A stretch of 64,000 nt of DNA from Telluria mixta (GCF_029223865.1 NZ_CP119520.1:6200001-6264000); one strand, 5' to 3'; positions 8,763-21,578 are shown, counted from the first letter of the stretch. Numbers and translations are program-made. Notes: generated from the letters alone by a model not told the origin.

Positions 8763-9812
8763 TTACTCGTGCGCTTCCGTCGATTCGCGTTCGACCAGCG
8801 TGAACGGCATCAGCCGGTGCTGCGGCATGTACGACTGGCCGGCGCGGCGCGCGCGGATGTGTTCCACCAGCAGGGCGACGGCGCTGCGCGCCATCTCCGT
8901 GATCGGCTGGTGGATCGTGGTGAGTTCCGGCCAGACGGTCGTCGCGACGGGCGTGTCGTCGAAGCCGCAGACGGCGATGTCGTCCGGCACCTGCATGTGC
9001 AGTCCGTGCGCGACGGCGATGACGGCGGCCGCCATGTCGTCGTTGCTCGCGAAGATCGCCGTGGGCCGCGTCGGCTGGGCCAGCAGTTCGCGCGCCGCCA
9101 GCAGGCCGGAACGGTACGTGAACATGCCCTGCGCCACCCGCTCGGCGGGGACGTGGTGGCCGGCCTCGCGCATGGCGTCGATGAACGCCTGGTAGCGCAA
9201 CTGGGCCGGCGTGTGTTCCGGGTCGCCCTTGATGAAGCCGATGTCCGTGTGGCCAAGGGCCAGCAGGTGCTTGGTCATCGTGAGCGCGCCCTCGTAGTCG
9301 TCGATGCGCACGGCCGACATCTGCTGCGACGGCTTTGCGGTCGCGACCGCGACGGACGGAATGCCCATTTCGGCCAGCTGCTTGAGCGCGGCCTTGGAGT
9401 CGCACAGCGGCGGCGGCACGAGGATGCCGTCGGCGCCGTCCGCGATCAGGCGGTCGATCGCCTTGCGCTGGCTGCGCAGGTTGTCGCAGTTTTCGAGGAT
9501 CAGGTGGGCGCCAGTCTGGCTGCACTCGCCGAGGGCGCCGACGAGGAAGGCGCTGAGGAACGCGGCGCTGGGGTTGCTGTACAACAGGCCCACGCGCAGC
9601 GTACCGATGCGCGCGGCGCGCGCCGCCACATTGACCTGGTAATTGAGTTCCTGGATGGCCTTGTTGACCTTCTCGCGCGTCTTGTCGCTGACGCTCGCAT
9701 TACCGTTGATGACGCGCGACACGGTCATCGCGGAGACGCCGGCCTTCTGTGCCACGTCCCAGACGGTCGCACCGCCGGTCGGGCGGTCGCCCTGCTTGGT
9801 TTCACTACCCAT
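8763..9812 (-). CDS. LacI-family transcriptional repressor
   Basis: A 349-residue regulator. An N-terminal LacI helix-turn-helix (TVWDVAQKAGVSAMTVSRVI) and hinge occupy roughly residues 15-70, followed by a periplasmic-binding-protein-like effector domain. It sits among the sugar genes, and a copy of the recurring palindrome lies 36 bp upstream of its start, consistent with autoregulation. It is the only LacI-type gene in the window, so it is the prime candidate to bind the GTTATCGATAAC sites. The inducer is probably a pathway intermediate, but this is inference. Confidence 0.92.
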   Translation of the reverse strand: MGSETKQGDRPTGGATVWDVAQKAGVSAMTVSRVINGNASVSDKTREKVNKAIQELNYQVNVAARAARIGTLRVGLLYSNPSAAFLSAFLVGALGECSQTGAHLILENCDNLRSQRKAIDRLIADGADGILVPPPLCDSKAALKQLAEMGIPSVAVATAKPSQQMSAVRIDDYEGALTMTKHLLALGHTDIGFIKGDPEHTPAQLRYQAFIDAMREAGHHVPAERVAQGMFTYRSGLLAARELLAQPTRPTAIFASNDDMAAAVIAVAHGLHMQVPDDIAVCGFDDTPVATTVWPELTTIHQPITEMARSAVALLVEHIRARRAGQSYMPQHRLMPFTLVERESTEAHE

Positions 9813-9847
9813 TGATTTATTGTCCTGTAGTCTGACGGCCTGGCTAT

Positions 9848-9859
9848 GTTATCGATTTC
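9848..9859. promoter_or_regulatory. LacI-type operator upstream of the repressor gene
   Basis: Reads GTTATCGATTTC on the plus strand, keeping nine bases of the palindrome. It lies in the 220-bp divergent region between the repressor and the GH43 gene, near the repressor start. Confidence 0.5.
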
Positions 9860-9984
9860 ATCCTTGGCACGCGATGTCACATAATACCGCCGGGCCAGGG
9901 GAAATGCCACTTTTGACAACGCGGCATGGCAAGGTTCATGCAGCCTGATTTGCCTTGATTGCTCTGTTTCAACAATGCTACCAT

Positions 9985-9996
9985 GAGATCGATAAC
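9985..9996. promoter_or_regulatory. LacI-type operator upstream of the GH43 gene
   Basis: Reads GAGATCGATAAC, with an intact ATCGATAAC right half. It lies 36 bp upstream of the preferred GTG start of the GH43 lipoprotein. Confidence 0.5.
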
Positions 9997-10032
9997 AACC
10001 CCAAGCTCCACCGAATGAAGAAGGAGAGTTTC

Positions 10033-11703
10033 GTGCCTGTTTCACGCCTTAGCGCCATCCTCGTCGCCGCGGCGGCCATCGCGGGTTGCCGCACCGTGGC
10101 TGCGCCTGCCCAGCCGCCGGCGGCTGCGGGCCCCGCGGCCGCGCCCTGGATCGCCGACCTCGGCGACGGCCGCTACCGTAACCCGATCCTGCACGCGGAT
10201 TATTCCGATCCGGACGTGATCCGCGTCGGCAACAAGTTCTACATGACGGCGTCCAGCTTCAACAACGCACCCGGACTGCCGCTGCTGGAGTCGCCCGACC
10301 TGGTGAACTGGACGCTCGTCGGCCACGCCCTGCCCCGGCTGGAACCGGCCAACGTGTTCGACCGCCCGCAATACGGCAAGGGCGTGTGGGCGCCGACCTT
10401 GCGCTGGCACGACGGCCGCTTCTGGATCTTCTATCCCGACCCGGACTACGGCGTGTACGTCACGACGGCCGAGCATTTCGCCGGTCCGTGGACGCCGCCG
10501 CGGCTGCTGCTCGCCGGGCGCGGCATCATCGACCCGGCGCCCCTGTGGGACGACGACGGCAAGGCGTACCTGCTTCACGCGTGGGCGAAGAGCCGCGCCG
10601 GCATCAACAACGTGTTGACCTTGCGCCGGATGGACCCGCAGGCCACGCGCCTGCTGGACGACGCCGGCAAGGTCATCATCGACGGCGGCCGCTACCCCGG
10701 CTATCACACGGTCGAAGGGCCGAAGCTGTACAAGGCGAACGGTTATTACTACGTGTTCGCGCCGGCCGGCGGCGTGGAGATGGGTTGGCAGGCCGTGTTC
10801 CGTTCGCGTTCGATCGACGGGCCGTACGAAGCGCGCCGCGTGATGGACCAGGGCGACACGCCCGTCAACGGCCCGCACCAGGGCGCGTGGGTGGATGCTC
10901 CGGACGGCAAGGACTGGTTCGTGCACTTCCAGGACAAGGGCGCGTATGGCCGCGTCGTGCACCTGCAGCCGATGCGCTGGCAGGACGGCTGGCCGGTCAT
11001 CGGCGCCCCCGGCCGCACGCCTGGCGTCGGCGAACCCGTGAACACGTACGCGAAACCGGTGCAGGGCTTCGGCCCGGCCGCGCCGGCGACGAACGATGGC
11101 TTCGACGGCCCTGCCCTCGGCCCGCAGTGGCAATGGGGCGCGAATCCGGCGTCCGGCTGGTACTCGCTGACCGACAACCCCGGCCACCTGCGCCTCGCGA
11201 CGCAGGTCGTGCCGGAGGCGGAAAGCTTCGTGCGCGCGGCGGGCGCGATCCTGACGCAGAAGGTGCCCGCGTCGCGCTTCGTCGCGGAGACCCGCGTGCG
11301 TCTCGCGGGTGCTGTCGACGGCGACCGGGCGGGCCTGATCATCAACGCCATGCAGTACGCCTGGATCGGCCTGCGGCGCAACGGCGGAAAGACGGAACTG
11401 GTGCACACCGTGTGCGGCCCGTTCGGACCGCGCTGCCGCGAGGAGTCCACCGTCGTGCTGCCGGACGCGCCGGACGAGGTGGTGCTGCGCATGTCCATGT
11501 ACGAAACCGCGTTCGTCGGCATGTCGTACAGCCTGGACGGCCGCGATTTCAAGCCGGCAGGGGCGCCGTTCCCCGTCACGCGCGGTACGTGGGTGGGCGC
11601 GCAGGTCGGCCTGTTCAGCGTCGGTGCGCGGGCGCGCGCGCAGCCGTCGTTCCTCGAAGCCGACTATTTCAACGTGACGGCGCCGGGCGTCGGGCCGTAC
11701 TGA
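10033..11703 (+). CDS. GH43-family glycosidase, lipoprotein
   Basis: A 556-residue exported arabinofuranosidase/xylosidase-type enzyme. The GTG at 10033 is preferred because AAGGAGAG precedes it by about 6 nt and it gives a short lipoprotein signal ending in the lipobox IAGC. An ATG at 10015 is the alternative. The five-bladed propeller shows the GH43 catalytic residues in YSDPDVIRVG, IIDPAPLWDDDG and VEGPKLYKANG. A C-terminal beta-sandwich (from about residue 350, NDGFDGPALGPQW) resembles the accessory domain of XynB-type beta-xylosidases. It probably trims arabinose or xylose side chains. Confidence 0.85.
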   Translation: MPVSRLSAILVAAAAIAGCRTVAAPAQPPAAAGPAAAPWIADLGDGRYRNPILHADYSDPDVIRVGNKFYMTASSFNNAPGLPLLESPDLVNWTLVGHALPRLEPANVFDRPQYGKGVWAPTLRWHDGRFWIFYPDPDYGVYVTTAEHFAGPWTPPRLLLAGRGIIDPAPLWDDDGKAYLLHAWAKSRAGINNVLTLRRMDPQATRLLDDAGKVIIDGGRYPGYHTVEGPKLYKANGYYYVFAPAGGVEMGWQAVFRSRSIDGPYEARRVMDQGDTPVNGPHQGAWVDAPDGKDWFVHFQDKGAYGRVVHLQPMRWQDGWPVIGAPGRTPGVGEPVNTYAKPVQGFGPAAPATNDGFDGPALGPQWQWGANPASGWYSLTDNPGHLRLATQVVPEAESFVRAAGAILTQKVPASRFVAETRVRLAGAVDGDRAGLIINAMQYAWIGLRRNGGKTELVHTVCGPFGPRCREESTVVLPDAPDEVVLRMSMYETAFVGMSYSLDGRDFKPAGAPFPVTRGTWVGAQVGLFSVGARARAQPSFLEADYFNVTAPGVGPY

Positions 11704-11716
11704 CCGCATGTTGGCG

Positions 11717-13675
11717 TCAGATCGCGGATTTGCGAAGGTGCCAATACACGGAATAGCGTTGATGGTGCAGGTCGAATAACGGCCGAAGGACAATGCCGGT
11801 TGCCGGACCGGCGTCCTTGAACTTGAATGCGGACGGATCGCCGGGGATAGTAGCGAGCCAGTCGGCGGGATTGCCGGATGTGCCGACGATATCGGGCACC
11901 GGCGCCGCCGCGACCTTCAGGTAAGCATCCTTGTGGCCCACGTCGCTGGCAGGCATGTTGTCCCTGCCAAGTTCTCCGGCCAGCAAGACGGGACCATGGA
12001 ACAGGGAGACCATCGAGGCGTCGTCCCCGGCTTGCTCCAGCCGCAGCCCCGCCGGGAGTGCCAGGTCGATCACGTCACCGGCTTTCCATGGCCGCCGCAA
12101 CGCGATATAGGTCGACGGCTTCGCGTCCACGCGTCGCGGCTTCCCGTTGATCCTGACTGCCGCCGGTTTGGCGACCCACGCGGGGATTCTCAAATTGAGC
12201 GTGACGGCGCCGGTGCCAGGTTTGACGACCGTAAAGCGCACCGGGTCACCGCGCATGATATCTCCTTGCTGCCGCAAGACCATCCCGGTTTCGCGCCAGC
12301 TGAGCTCGGATGGGATATACAGGTTCACCCAGAGCGCATCGTCCTTGTGAAAGTAAATGCCTTCGTTGTAGCGTGCGGTGTTTTCGATACCGCTGCCCGT
12401 ACAGCAAAAGCTGCCGTTGAGATAGGTGCGAAAGTCGCCATGGAACGGCGTGAAGTAGGTCATGGCGCCCGAATCGGGCGCGACCGATGCCAGCACGTGG
12501 TTGTACAAGGCACGCTCGTAGTAGTCGGCAAGCGCCGCACGCGGATTGCGCTCGAAAAGCCTGCCGGTGAGCTTGAGCATGTTATGGGTGTTACAGGTTT
12601 CGGCGGTGGTCGGCGGCAATACCTTCTGATTGTCGATCGACGGGCCGGCCTCCACGCCGGGTTTGTCGAACCATTCGTTGAATGCCGTGCCGCCATTGGC
12701 GAACGAATGCCTGTGTACGACCAGCCGCCAGAAGTTCTCGGACGCCTTCAGTGCCACCGGGTTGCCATTGACGTTCGCACCGTTAGCCAGGCCCACTGCT
12801 TGCGCGATGTGCGTATTGGCGTGCAAGCCGCCCAGCCGGTCCTCGCCCTCGGCAAGGGGCCCGACAAACCAGGCGCGATCGAATATGCGGGCGGTTTCGA
12901 GGTGACGGGGATTTTTGTCGATTTTGTAAAGTTCCGTCAGAACGTCGCTCATCGCACCAAATTCGTTTTGCGGATTGCGGCTGCCGTCCGTGCGGAACAT
13001 CCTGTCGATCTGCGCGGCATCCAGCGTCGCGAGCCGTTTGCCGAAGTAGTCGGCCATCCTGGTGGCGACGTCGAGCGCCTGCCTGTTGCCGACATGGGCA
13101 TGCGCGTCGAGGAGGCCCGACATGATCTTCTGGATCGTGTAATAAGGCACCCCGATGCTCCCCGCGTCGGCCCCGGGCTTGCCTTCGAGCTGGTCGAAGG
13201 CGGCCGTGGAAAAGGCGGACAGGTAACCATCCAGATCCAGGGCCCTCTGGCATGTGGCGAGCTCGCCCACGAGGTAGTTGACCCGGTCGCGAAACAGGAT
13301 GCTTCCCGTAGCCGCCGCCATGCGCGACGCGGCGGACAGGTAGTGCCCGGTCATGTGCCCACGGAGAAATTCACTATCCCAGCCGTCGTAGCCGCGCTCG
13401 ATGCCTTCTTTCTGGGGAAGCCTGGCCAACGCGCGGTAGGGGTACAGCAACTTGTCCGGATCATACGATGCGAGCACCCCTTTCCGATGCAGCTCCTGCC
13501 GCGCATGGAACGGACTTCCCGGCAGCAGGCGTACCTGGTTTGCCAGGAAGGCACGCGCCGCATCGACCGGAACGGGAAGCGGGCGTCGGTCACGGTCGCC
13601 AGGGTCGCGGGCGACACAATGCGCCGGCCACGCCGCGAGGGTGGCCTTGAGCATCGAGCGTCGGGTGAAGGTCAT
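11717..13675 (-). CDS. GH127/DUF1680-family beta-L-arabinofuranosidase-like protein, Tat-exported
   Basis: A 652-residue protein of the DUF1680 superfamily (GH127/GH146). The N-terminus MTFTRRSMLKATLAA is a twin-arginine signal. The catalytic and metal-site segments TTAETCNTHNM and FCCTGSGIENTARYNE supply the Glu and Cys residues known from bifidobacterial beta-L-arabinofuranosidase. The ATG at 13675 is chosen because AAAGG precedes it by 7 nt and a terminator occupies the longer extension. Base composition looks less GC-rich than neighbouring genes, hinting at separate acquisition. Specificity within the superfamily is uncertain. Confidence 0.85.
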   Translation of the reverse strand: MTFTRRSMLKATLAAWPAHCVARDPGDRDRRPLPVPVDAARAFLANQVRLLPGSPFHARQELHRKGVLASYDPDKLLYPYRALARLPQKEGIERGYDGWDSEFLRGHMTGHYLSAASRMAAATGSILFRDRVNYLVGELATCQRALDLDGYLSAFSTAAFDQLEGKPGADAGSIGVPYYTIQKIMSGLLDAHAHVGNRQALDVATRMADYFGKRLATLDAAQIDRMFRTDGSRNPQNEFGAMSDVLTELYKIDKNPRHLETARIFDRAWFVGPLAEGEDRLGGLHANTHIAQAVGLANGANVNGNPVALKASENFWRLVVHRHSFANGGTAFNEWFDKPGVEAGPSIDNQKVLPPTTAETCNTHNMLKLTGRLFERNPRAALADYYERALYNHVLASVAPDSGAMTYFTPFHGDFRTYLNGSFCCTGSGIENTARYNEGIYFHKDDALWVNLYIPSELSWRETGMVLRQQGDIMRGDPVRFTVVKPGTGAVTLNLRIPAWVAKPAAVRINGKPRRVDAKPSTYIALRRPWKAGDVIDLALPAGLRLEQAGDDASMVSLFHGPVLLAGELGRDNMPASDVGHKDAYLKVAAAPVPDIVGTSGNPADWLATIPGDPSAFKFKDAGPATGIVLRPLFDLHHQRYSVYWHLRKSAI

Positions 13676-13689
13676 CGGAAAGCCTTTCA

Positions 13690-13727
13690 TGAAAAAACCC
13701 GCCGCCGGCAAGTGCCGGAGGCGGGTA
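13690..13727 (-). terminator. Intrinsic terminator after the TonB receptor gene
   Basis: On the minus strand CCCGCCTCCGGCA pairs with TGCCGGCGGCGGG around a 2-nt loop and is followed by TTTTTTC. It lies about 40 bp past the receptor stop and directly before the GH127 start, separating the two transcripts. Confidence 0.85.
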
Positions 13728-13765
13728 CGAAAGCGGGACAGTGTCCCGCGACGAGAGAGAAAATA

Positions 13766-16735
13766 CTACAGGTTTCCAAACTTGTAACGCAGGCTGAAAC
13801 CGAAGAATCGGCCGTTTTCGTAATGCTGGCGTTCGATGCCGCTCTCGTTGCCCAGGCCACCCACGTTGCGGTTCAGCGTCTTGTTGGTGATGTTCGACGC
13901 ATTCAGCGACAACGCCATGTTGTCGGTCAGCTGGTAGTTGAACGAACCGTCCAGGATGCCGTAAGCGTCGATGTAGCGGCCATCGATCGGATTCGGCGAG
14001 AAACCGAACAGCACCGACGGCGAACGCCACGTGTAGACCAGGCGCGCGGACGCCTTGTTGTCCTCGTACAGGGCGCTCACGCTGTAACTGTTCTTCGAGG
14101 CGAACGGCTGGGGCGTCGAGATGATGTTCGGAGCGGCCTTCGTGCCGACGTTGAACGGATTGTCCGTCTTCACGTAGGTGTACGAACCGGAGACGCCGAA
14201 ATTCTTCAGGATGCCCGGGGCGCCGTCGAAGAAGTACTGGCCCGACAGCTCGACGCCGCGCGCAAAACCCTTCTCGGAATTCAGGGTCTTCGACACCAAC
14301 AGCTGGCCGCTCGGGCAACCGTTCGAGACGGCGCCGGTATAGCCCGTCGCGAGCGAGACCGTCTCGCAATTCTGGACGTCGTTGAAGAACCCGTTGATCT
14401 CCTTGTCGAACACACCGGCGGCCAGGTAGTTCGTCTTGCTGAAGTAGCGCTCCAGCGAGAAGTCGAAGCTGTTCGCGGTCAGCGGACGCAGATCCGGGTT
14501 ACCGATCTGTAACGTACCCTGTGTCGAGTTGACGGTCAGGGATGGATTGAGCTGGTCGAGTCCCGGACGGGTCATGCCGCGTCCGTAACCGAAGCGCGCC
14601 AGGAAGTCTTTCGCCAGGTCGTAGGTCACGTTAAACGAAGGGAGTGCGTTCGTGTAGGACGTCGTGCGGCGGTACGGTCCGATGACGCCGGTGATCGGGT
14701 CCGCCACCTGCGCCACGAATTCGCCATTGGTGCGGACGACGCGCACGCCGACGTTACCCTTGAGACGGTCATCCAGCAGTGCGAACTCACCCACGAGGTA
14801 GATCGCCTTGGTCTTCTCGTTCGTATAACGACGCGACAGGATGTTTTCCGCCAGCCCGTTCTCGGGCAGGATGCCCGCTTTCGGGAAGGCGGCGCTCACC
14901 TGGTTGCCCAGTAACTGGTCGGGCGAATAGACGACGTAGCCGCCCGAATATCCGGCCAGGCCGTCCATGAAGTTGGTCGGCGACGATTGCGTGTGGCCAC
15001 CCTGCGCCGCCGAGATACCGTTGCTGCCGTCGGCGGCCAGCGCGAGGCCGTTGCTCGTCAGCGGACGGCCGCCAAAACCAAAGTTGTTGAAGCTGCTCGA
15101 CTGGCGCGCGGCACGGGTGCCGAACTTGAAGCGGCTGAAGAACCAACCGTCGTCCAGCGAGTACGTACCGTCCAGAGCGATGGCGCCCCCGGTGTCGTGC
15201 ACGGTATTGTGCGTGCCGTTGCTGTAGGCCTGGTACATGAAGTTGGCCGGATCGGACAGGCTCGGCCCGGTGAACGTCAACTGGTGCGGCGCGCCGTCGC
15301 TGACCCGGTTGGCCGTCCAGTACAGGCCCGGATTGGAGAACAGTGTCACGGAGCGGTTGTCCTGGGTCTGGTCGGCCTTGATGAAGTTGACGTCGGCCTT
15401 CAGGAACAATGCCGGCGTGGGATGCCATTCCGCCCCGGTCGCCGCGATCCACGTCGTGTACGGACGGTGCTCGTCGCCGCCGGTCGTCGTCATCCTCGTA
15501 TTCAGGAAGCTTCCGCTCAGGAAGCGCTTGCTTGCGAGGACGTCGTTGCTGCCGCCGTTGAGGTTGCCGTTGGCGAGCTGCTCCGTCAGGCTGAACGGCG
15601 TCGTCTGCAGGTTCTGCACGTTGTTGGCCTGGTTGTTGTTATCCGACGAGTTCAGGCCGCGGTAGTTTTGGTGATACAGGTAATAGGTGTAGTTGCCGTC
15701 GACGTAGAAGCGCAGCGTATTGTCGACGCGCCAGTCCGCAGCCAGGTTCAGGCCGCGCCGGGTACGCATGATCGTTTCCTGGAACACGTTATTGGTGAGT
15801 GCAGGCGCCGCCATGACGTTGCTGGCCTGCTCCTGGGTCAGACCCGCCAGGTTCGGCATGTAGGCGCCGGCAGTCGTCGACGTCGGCAGCGTGGGAACGC
15901 TCGCCAGATAAGAGACGTCGGTGCGGCCGACGTACTGCGACATCGGTTTGGACGGATCGTTCGCCGTATTGGCACCAGCCAGCGTCGCGTATTCAGCGCT
16001 GTCGGCGCGCACGGCGCGCTTGTAGTTGGCGCCGCCGTTGGCCGGATTGTTGTCCGAACGGCCCGTGCTCTGCTGGAACACGGCCGCCGCCATCACGCCG
16101 ATGCGCCCGCCGCCCTGCAGGTTCCAGCGGTTGGCGATCATCCCGAACAGTTCCGGGTTGCCCTTCTTCGCCAGGTCGTTGTAGCGGCCGCCGATGTTCA
16201 GGGCGCCCGTCAGGCCCTTGAAGTCGCTCGGATTGCGGGTGCGGATGTTGACCAGGCCGCCGATGGCGCCCTCGATGTGTTCGGCCGACGGGTTTTTATA
16301 CACGTCGATGCCTGCGACCATGCCCGGAATCGCACCTTCCAGGTTGAACTCGCGGCTGCCGGCCGTGAAGTAGGCGCGGCCGTTCACTTCAGACGCCGTC
16401 TGGCCCGACAGGCCGCGGATCGTCACGCCCGAGCCCTGGCCCACCGGCGATGCGCCCTCGCCGCCGTAGCGGTAACCCTGCACGCCCGGGATGCGCGTCA
16501 TGGTCTCGGTGACGTTCGGGTCCGGCAGCTTGCCGATGTCGTCCGCGCTGATCGAGTCGACGACCTCCATCGAGTCGCGCTTGACCGCCAGCGACGACTG
16601 CGCGCTGGCACGAATGCCCGTCACGACGACGGTGTTGGCGTCCGCCTGCTGCGCCCAGGCGTGGCCCGCGAAGGCCTGGGCGAGCGCCACGGCGACGACC
16701 GACATCGTCGGTCCGATATTGCGATGCTGTTTCAT
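13766..16735 (-). CDS. TonB-dependent outer-membrane receptor
   Basis: A 989-residue outer-membrane transporter, probably for oligosaccharides, powered through TonB-ExbBD. A signal peptide (about residues 1-29, ending AGHAWA) precedes a TonB-box-like TVVVTGIRAS, the plug domain (DIGKLPDPNVTETMTRIPGVQ is split across its start) and a 22-strand barrel ending in a terminal Phe-containing strand (YKFGNL). It resembles the large receptors common in Caulobacter and Xanthomonas carbohydrate loci. The ATG at 16735 follows GAGGAGA. A LacI-type palindrome lies 63 bp upstream, linking it to the sugar regulon. Confidence 0.92.
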   Translation of the reverse strand: MKQHRNIGPTMSVVAVALAQAFAGHAWAQQADANTVVVTGIRASAQSSLAVKRDSMEVVDSISADDIGKLPDPNVTETMTRIPGVQGYRYGGEGASPVGQGSGVTIRGLSGQTASEVNGRAYFTAGSREFNLEGAIPGMVAGIDVYKNPSAEHIEGAIGGLVNIRTRNPSDFKGLTGALNIGGRYNDLAKKGNPELFGMIANRWNLQGGGRIGVMAAAVFQQSTGRSDNNPANGGANYKRAVRADSAEYATLAGANTANDPSKPMSQYVGRTDVSYLASVPTLPTSTTAGAYMPNLAGLTQEQASNVMAAPALTNNVFQETIMRTRRGLNLAADWRVDNTLRFYVDGNYTYYLYHQNYRGLNSSDNNNQANNVQNLQTTPFSLTEQLANGNLNGGSNDVLASKRFLSGSFLNTRMTTTGGDEHRPYTTWIAATGAEWHPTPALFLKADVNFIKADQTQDNRSVTLFSNPGLYWTANRVSDGAPHQLTFTGPSLSDPANFMYQAYSNGTHNTVHDTGGAIALDGTYSLDDGWFFSRFKFGTRAARQSSSFNNFGFGGRPLTSNGLALAADGSNGISAAQGGHTQSSPTNFMDGLAGYSGGYVVYSPDQLLGNQVSAAFPKAGILPENGLAENILSRRYTNEKTKAIYLVGEFALLDDRLKGNVGVRVVRTNGEFVAQVADPITGVIGPYRRTTSYTNALPSFNVTYDLAKDFLARFGYGRGMTRPGLDQLNPSLTVNSTQGTLQIGNPDLRPLTANSFDFSLERYFSKTNYLAAGVFDKEINGFFNDVQNCETVSLATGYTGAVSNGCPSGQLLVSKTLNSEKGFARGVELSGQYFFDGAPGILKNFGVSGSYTYVKTDNPFNVGTKAAPNIISTPQPFASKNSYSVSALYEDNKASARLVYTWRSPSVLFGFSPNPIDGRYIDAYGILDGSFNYQLTDNMALSLNASNITNKTLNRNVGGLGNESGIERQHYENGRFFGFSLRYKFGNL

Positions 16736-16797
16736 TGTGTTCTCCTCTGTAGTCCGATTGGCATGGTTTGTCCCGGCTCTGTGTGGCCGGCGTTTTA

Positions 16798-16809
16798 GGT
16801 ATCGATAAC
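16798..16809. promoter_or_regulatory. LacI-type operator upstream of the TonB receptor
   Basis: Reads GGTATCGATAAC, one base off the perfect palindrome, located 63 bp upstream of the receptor start. The same variant occurs upstream of the GH28-like gene. Confidence 0.65.
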
Positions 16810-16888
16810 AAATGTGGATTGAATTATAGGGCGAGTCCTTCCTGGTGGTAATGCCTTTGCGAAATATCATTGTTGATGTGGTATTTAC

Positions 16889-16922
16889 ACGACGCCAGCG
16901 CCTTGACGGGCGCCGGCGTCGT
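16889..16922. repeat. Inverted repeat after the beta-galactosidase gene
   Basis: ACGACGCCAGCGCC pairs with GGCGCCGGCGTCGT (one mismatch) around a short loop. It lies just past the GH2 stop. Neither side has a clear T-run, so it is a hairpin that may stabilise or end the transcript rather than a certain terminator. Confidence 0.45.
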
Positions 16923-16945
16923 GATCCGGGACGGGCATATCCCGG

Positions 16946-20097
<3,152 letters not shown>

Positions 20098-20102
20098 TTA
20101 TG

Positions 20103-21578
20103 TCAGCGAAAGCGTAGACCGTCGACGAACTCGTTCACCTCGAGCGACCCCGCCTCGGGCGCGGTGAGGCGCCTGCCCGCCACGGTCACGTTCTCAATCG
20201 TCACGTTCTTCACCTTGCGCGCGGCGTCGCGGCCCGTGATGGCGCTGGCGCTCGGTGCACCCCTGCCCGTGTAATGGATGTTGCGCAAGGTGACGTTCTC
20301 GATGCCCAGGCCCGGGCTCGTGTTGTACTTGGCCGTGTACGCGATCTTCAGGTTGAAAAGCTTCCCTTCCTCGATGCGGTCGACGCGGATGTCCTCGAAC
20401 ACGACGTCGCGCACCAGGTTGTCGTCGCCGGCCATGATGCCGAGAGCGCCCTCGTATTCCGGATCGTCCTCGTCGTGATCGAGGATGTCGATGTTGGAAA
20501 AGCGCAGGCGCTCCAGCACCTCGCTCTGCGGATGCGCCGGGGTCGGGGTATTGCCGTGGATGCCGATCATGACGGCGTGCGCGATATCGGCCCACAGGGT
20601 CGTGTCGCGGACCTGCACGTCGCGCGTATTGCCCCAGATGTCCCAGCGGTGGTTGTAGAACGTCAGGCAGTCGTCCGACGTGCGCACGAAGCTGTCGGCG
20701 ATCGTCACGCGCTCGCACGCGAAGTGGCCCAGGCCGTCCGACCATTGGCCGGCGCCGATCGTGCGGATGTTCTTTTCGACGAGATCCTGCGACGTAATGC
20801 AGCGCATCGTGCCGTGCGGCTGGTTGATGGCGATGGGGCCGTCGATCTCGATGTTGCGCGAATTCCGGATGGTAGTCACGTCGGTGCCGGTGAACAGCCC
20901 GTCGCTAATCACCTTCACGTCTTCGACGCCGTCGATCACGAGCGGGCTTTTCAGGATCGCGGCGCCGTGGATGTACACCTTCGTGTGCGAACGCAGCCGG
21001 AAGTCGCCGCTGTGGATGCCCGGTCCGAAGAACACGACGGGCTGCGTGAAATCGGGCGTCGTGCCCGTGCCGATGTCGTTCGAGGCCAGGTTCGCCGGCA
21101 CGGCCGGCATGTCGGCGCGGATCGCGTGCGTAAACATGTGCAGGTTGTGCAGGCGGTCGTCGTCGAATTCCACGCTCAGGTTCTGCGGGCGGCGCAGCGT
21201 GAAGTACGCGATGCCGTCGCGGACGACCGGCTTGACGCCTTTCGCATCCGGCCGCACGACCACTTTCGAGAACGTGCCGTTGTTCTTCTGGACCGCCACT
21301 TCCACCGTGCCGTCGAAATTGAAGTAGACCATCGACGCATCCTGCGGCTTGTCGAGGTCGACCTTCACGTTGTACTCGTACAGGTCCTGCCACTGCCCGC
21401 CGGGTACGCGCACGCGCACCGTGTAGTCGTCGTTGTGGTGCGAATAGCGGATGGGATTCGGGAACGGGTGCACCTGCAGCCGGTTCTCCGCGGCCACGGC
21501 GGCATTCGCGGTCACGCACCCCAGCAGCACGGCAAGCGGCGCGACGCAGCGGCGCGCGAACGCACGTAACGTAAACAA
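20103..21578 (-). CDS. GH28-like right-handed beta-helix glycosidase
   Basis: A 491-residue secreted protein with signal peptide (residues 1-30, ending AAVAA). The central region has many short repeated strands typical of a parallel beta-helix. The GH28-like core shows SDGLGHFACERV, TSDDCLTFYNH and an AHAVMIGIHG segment, which resemble but do not exactly match polygalacturonase NTD/DD/GHG motifs. It is preceded by a LacI-type site and sits 26 bp upstream of the GH2 gene on the same strand. Polygalacturonase-type activity is likely, but a different beta-helix glycosidase specificity is possible. Confidence 0.65.
   Translation of the reverse strand: MFTLRAFARRCVAPLAVLLGCVTANAAVAAENRLQVHPFPNPIRYSHHNDDYTVRVRVPGGQWQDLYEYNVKVDLDKPQDASMVYFNFDGTVEVAVQKNNGTFSKVVVRPDAKGVKPVVRDGIAYFTLRRPQNLSVEFDDDRLHNLHMFTHAIRADMPAVPANLASNDIGTGTTPDFTQPVVFFGPGIHSGDFRLRSHTKVYIHGAAILKSPLVIDGVEDVKVISDGLFTGTDVTTIRNSRNIEIDGPIAINQPHGTMRCITSQDLVEKNIRTIGAGQWSDGLGHFACERVTIADSFVRTSDDCLTFYNHRWDIWGNTRDVQVRDTTLWADIAHAVMIGIHGNTPTPAHPQSEVLERLRFSNIDILDHDEDDPEYEGALGIMAGDDNLVRDVVFEDIRVDRIEEGKLFNLKIAYTAKYNTSPGLGIENVTLRNIHYTGRGAPSASAITGRDAARKVKNVTIENVTVAGRRLTAPEAGSLEVNEFVDGLRFR

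Noticed and set aside
11933..14512. 859-residue plus-strand open frame
   Set aside because: It runs antisense through the GH127 gene, a terminator and the TonB receptor, and has no recognisable domain.
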